Of a DNA stretch of 43,307 nucleotides, positions 41,286 to 43,307 are shown piece by piece. Source of the stretch: Bacteroidales bacterium (GTDB lineage Bacteria; Bacteroidota; Bacteroidia; Bacteroidales; UBA932); the NCBI GenBank assembly GCA_017651465.1, contig JAGCCX010000019.1, forward strand, positions 1 to 43,307, read 5' to 3'. A model generated the notes under the pieces. That model did not search any database. It worked only from the letters and a program-made list of their open reading frames with translations, and was not told where the DNA came from. The first letter of the stretch is position 1. Every line of letters starts with the position of its first letter. Made by a program: the position numbers and the translations under genes.

Positions 41286-43220
41286 ATGGCAGAGCAGATT
41301 AATTACACCGACGACAACATAATAACCCTAGAAGGAGTAGAACACATCCGAATGCGCCCCGGTATGTACATCGGGCGTCTGGGCAACGGCAACAACCAGG
41401 GAGACGGCATATACGTTCTGCTGAAAGAAGTGGTTGACAACTCCATCGACGAGTTTGCAATGGGCTTCGGCAAGCAGGTTCAGATACAAATCGAGAACGG
41501 CGAGGTGAGCGTGCGCGACTTCGGACGCGGCATTCCCCTCGACTCTGTGGTAAAAGCCGTAAGCATCCTGAACACCGGAGGCAAGTTCGACGACAAAGCC
41601 TTCAAGAAGTCGGTCGGTCTAAACGGCGTAGGTACAAAAGCCGTCAACGCCCTGTCCGAGCGTTTCTACGTGTGCTCATACCGCGACGGCGAGTGCTCCT
41701 GGGCAAGTTTCGAGCGCGGAGCCCTGACCGGCAGCGGCAAAGACAGCACCAAGGAGAAGAACGGCACGCTGGTCCGCTTCTATCCCGACACTATGATGTT
41801 CGGGGACTTCCACTACAATATGGACTACGTCGAAACTATGGTCAAGAACTACTCCTACCTCAAGAGAGGCTTGACCCTGGTGTTGAACGGCACTCCATAC
41901 AAGTCCGAGAACGGACTGCTTGACCTGGTCAACGAGAACCTCAGCGAGGAGCCGCTCTATCCGCCCATCCACCTCGAAGGAGACGACATCGAGATAGTCC
42001 TCAGCCACGGCAATGCCTACGGCGAGAATATCGCCTCGTTCGTCAACGGCCAGAATACCCGTGACGGCGGCACCCACCTTGCCGCATACCGCGAAGCCAT
42101 AGCCAAGACGCTCAAAGACTTCTTCAAAAAGAACTATGAGCCCGCCGACTGCCGCCAGGGCATCGTAGGCGCCATAAGCATTCAAATCCAGGAGCCAAAC
42201 TTCGAAGGCCAGACCAAGACCAAGCTCGGCTCCAACTATATGTGGGAGAAGCAGACGCGCGACGAAAAGGGCGCGCTCAAAACCGACATAGGTCCCACCA
42301 TCCGAAGCTTTGTCAACGACTTCGTATCCAAGAATCTCGACAACTATCTCCGCATCCACAAGGAAATAGTTCCCGTAATAGAAGACAAGATAAAGGCCTC
42401 GCAGCAGGAGCGGGAAGAGATCTCGGGCATCCAGAAGAAGACCCGCGAGCGCAACAAGCGGAGCAATATCTACAACAAGAAGCTGCGCGACTGCCTCTAC
42501 CACTTCAACGACAAGGTAACCGAAAAGACCCAGGAAGACATAGAGCGCTCCAGCATCTTCATCACCGAGGGAGACTCGGCGAGCGGTACCATCACCAAGG
42601 CCCGCAACGCCAACTACCAGGCCGTTTTCAGCCTGCGCGGCAAGCCCATAAACTCCTACAAAGAGAGCCGCAAGAAAGTCGCCGAAAACGAGGAACTCAA
42701 CCTCCTCATCAACGCCCTGGGAGTGGAGGACGACCTCGACGACCTGCGCTACAACAACATCATCGTGGCCACCGATGCCGATGACGACGGAATGCACATC
42801 CGTATGCTGGTACTCACATTCATAATGAAGTACTACCCCGACCTGATACGCCGCGGACACGTCCACATACTCCAGACTCCCCTCTTCAGGGTCAAGAACA
42901 AGAAGGAAAACCGCTACTGCTACAACCAGGAAGAAAAGGAAAAAGCAATACGCGATCTCAAGACCGGCGTGGAAATAACCCGCTTCAAAGGCCTTGGAGA
43001 AATCAGCCCCCACGAATTCACCGACTTCATAGGCGATAATATGCGTCTCGACCCCGTGTCCCTCGCAGAAGAAGAATCCATACACGACATTATGGACTTC
43101 TATATGGGCGACAACACCTCCGACCGCCAGCGATTCATCCGCGCCAACCTCCGCAGCGAACAAGAACTCGAAGACATCGACATCTACCCCTCCGCCACTT
43201 ATAACAAAGGCCCTCGCTGA
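41286..43220 (+). CDS. parE: DNA topoisomerase IV subunit B
   Basis: This is the ATPase subunit of the type IIA topoisomerase that decatenates chromosomes. The 644-residue protein has the GHKL ATP site (EVVDNSIDEF, GRGIPLD, NTGGKFDDKAFKKSVGLNGVG), the transducer domain and the TOPRIM domain with FITEGDSASGTITK and ATDADDDGMHIR. The EGDSASG form and overall length match Bacteroidota ParE rather than GyrB (EGDSAGG). A parC partner would be expected nearby, but the next gene lies beyond the window. A terminator overlaps the end of the coding region. Confidence 0.9.
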   Translation: MAEQINYTDDNIITLEGVEHIRMRPGMYIGRLGNGNNQGDGIYVLLKEVVDNSIDEFAMGFGKQVQIQIENGEVSVRDFGRGIPLDSVVKAVSILNTGGKFDDKAFKKSVGLNGVGTKAVNALSERFYVCSYRDGECSWASFERGALTGSGKDSTKEKNGTLVRFYPDTMMFGDFHYNMDYVETMVKNYSYLKRGLTLVLNGTPYKSENGLLDLVNENLSEEPLYPPIHLEGDDIEIVLSHGNAYGENIASFVNGQNTRDGGTHLAAYREAIAKTLKDFFKKNYEPADCRQGIVGAISIQIQEPNFEGQTKTKLGSNYMWEKQTRDEKGALKTDIGPTIRSFVNDFVSKNLDNYLRIHKEIVPVIEDKIKASQQEREEISGIQKKTRERNKRSNIYNKKLRDCLYHFNDKVTEKTQEDIERSSIFITEGDSASGTITKARNANYQAVFSLRGKPINSYKESRKKVAENEELNLLINALGVEDDLDDLRYNNIIVATDADDDGMHIRMLVLTFIMKYYPDLIRRGHVHILQTPLFRVKNKKENRYCYNQEEKEKAIRDLKTGVEITRFKGLGEISPHEFTDFIGDNMRLDPVSLAEEESIHDIMDFYMGDNTSDRQRFIRANLRSEQELEDIDIYPSATYNKGPR

Positions 43221-43248
43221 TTCGCCACGGGGGCCTTTTGTTTTTTGT
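43203..43248 (+). terminator. Intrinsic terminator after parE
   Basis: AACAAAGGCCC at 43203-43213 (its stem starts inside the last parE codons) pairs with GGGCCTTTTGTT at 43231-43242, with one bulged T, followed by a T-rich run. If parC is co-transcribed, this hairpin would have to be leaky; otherwise parE is the last gene of its unit. Confidence 0.75.
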
Positions 43249-43307
43249 TTCCACTCATTATCCTTGCTGCTTTCACGTTGCTTTGCGGTATTGCTTTGTG
43301 GTTGCTG

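Noticed and set aside
41276-41288. Shine-Dalgarno-like GGAGA before parE
   Set aside because: It leaves only about 2 nt to the ATG, and no other start in the window has such a sequence, so it is probably chance.
41676-43163. Minus-strand open frame of 495 codons
   Set aside because: It is antisense to parE, and its composition (Val/Gly/Glu-rich without motifs) is typical of a shadow frame.

Overview
This window looks like a housekeeping stretch of a Bacteroidales (Bacteroidota) chromosome. The evidence is the repeated promoter motif TAnnTTTG, the -7 element of this phylum, upstream of most transcription units; the absence of Shine-Dalgarno sequences; the block nusB-yajC-ybbR-coaE-DUF5606; a DUF3276/PUR-type small protein; and a class A RNase P RNA. 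By eye the G+C content is in the mid-50s percent, which suggests an Alistipes/Rikenellaceae-like or uncultured gut lineage rather than Bacteroides or Prevotella. That placement is inference. The standard genetic code is used. I see no tRNA, rRNA, CRISPR array, insertion sequence or prophage, and coding density is very high, with many ATGA or TAATG overlaps.

Layout. 1-3.4 kb (minus): a patatin-like lipase with a C-terminal outer-membrane barrel, cut by the window edge, then rlmN. 3.5-6.9 kb: recA (plus), a two-HKD phospholipase D/cardiolipin-synthase-like protein (minus) and a CNNM/CBS transporter (plus). 6.9-12.8 kb (minus): a receiver plus PPDK-type ATP-grasp protein coupled to glutamate dehydrogenase, then a radical SAM/SPASM enzyme coupled to a putative lipoprotein. 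12.9-15.0 kb (plus): dtd, obg and a PAP2 phosphatase. 15.0-18.0 kb (minus): a nucleoside-type MFS permease, dut and murF. 18.1-20.3 kb (plus): tgt and an LptF/LptG-family permease. 20.4-26.1 kb (minus): a short LysR-type DNA-binding protein, an outer-membrane protein and potABCD. 26.1-29.9 kb (plus): rnpB then glpABC. 29.9-34.4 kb (minus): nusB-yajC-ybbR-coaE-DUF5606-rimO. 34.4-36.9 kb (plus): DUF3276, an MTA/SAH-type deaminase and a purine nucleoside phosphorylase. 36.9-43.2 kb: uvrB (minus), a RelA-type alarmone synthetase and topoisomerase IV subunit B (plus).

What stands out. First, six of the seven divergent intergenic regions carry back-to-back -7 boxes separated by 12, 12, 13, 13, 23 or 23 bp, so the spacings differ by about one helical turn. 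Several -7 boxes lie only 4-5 nt from the start codon, which predicts leaderless or nearly leaderless mRNAs. Second, there is a radical SAM/SPASM plus small lipoprotein pair of unknown function. Third, a PEP-synthase-like ATP-grasp protein has two N-terminal receiver-like modules but no phosphohistidine or PEP domain, and it sits directly behind glutamate dehydrogenase. Fourth, an outer-membrane protein is co-transcribed with a complete polyamine-type ABC system whose binding lipoprotein has an extra C-terminal membrane helix. Fifth, several proteins depart from their textbook form: Tgt lacks its zinc cysteines, GlpB is half the usual size, and the RSH protein has a decayed hydrolase motif.

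There is no gene-free stretch over 300 bases except 26104-26480, which holds rnpB. The last 62 bases (43246-43307) show nothing recognisable.
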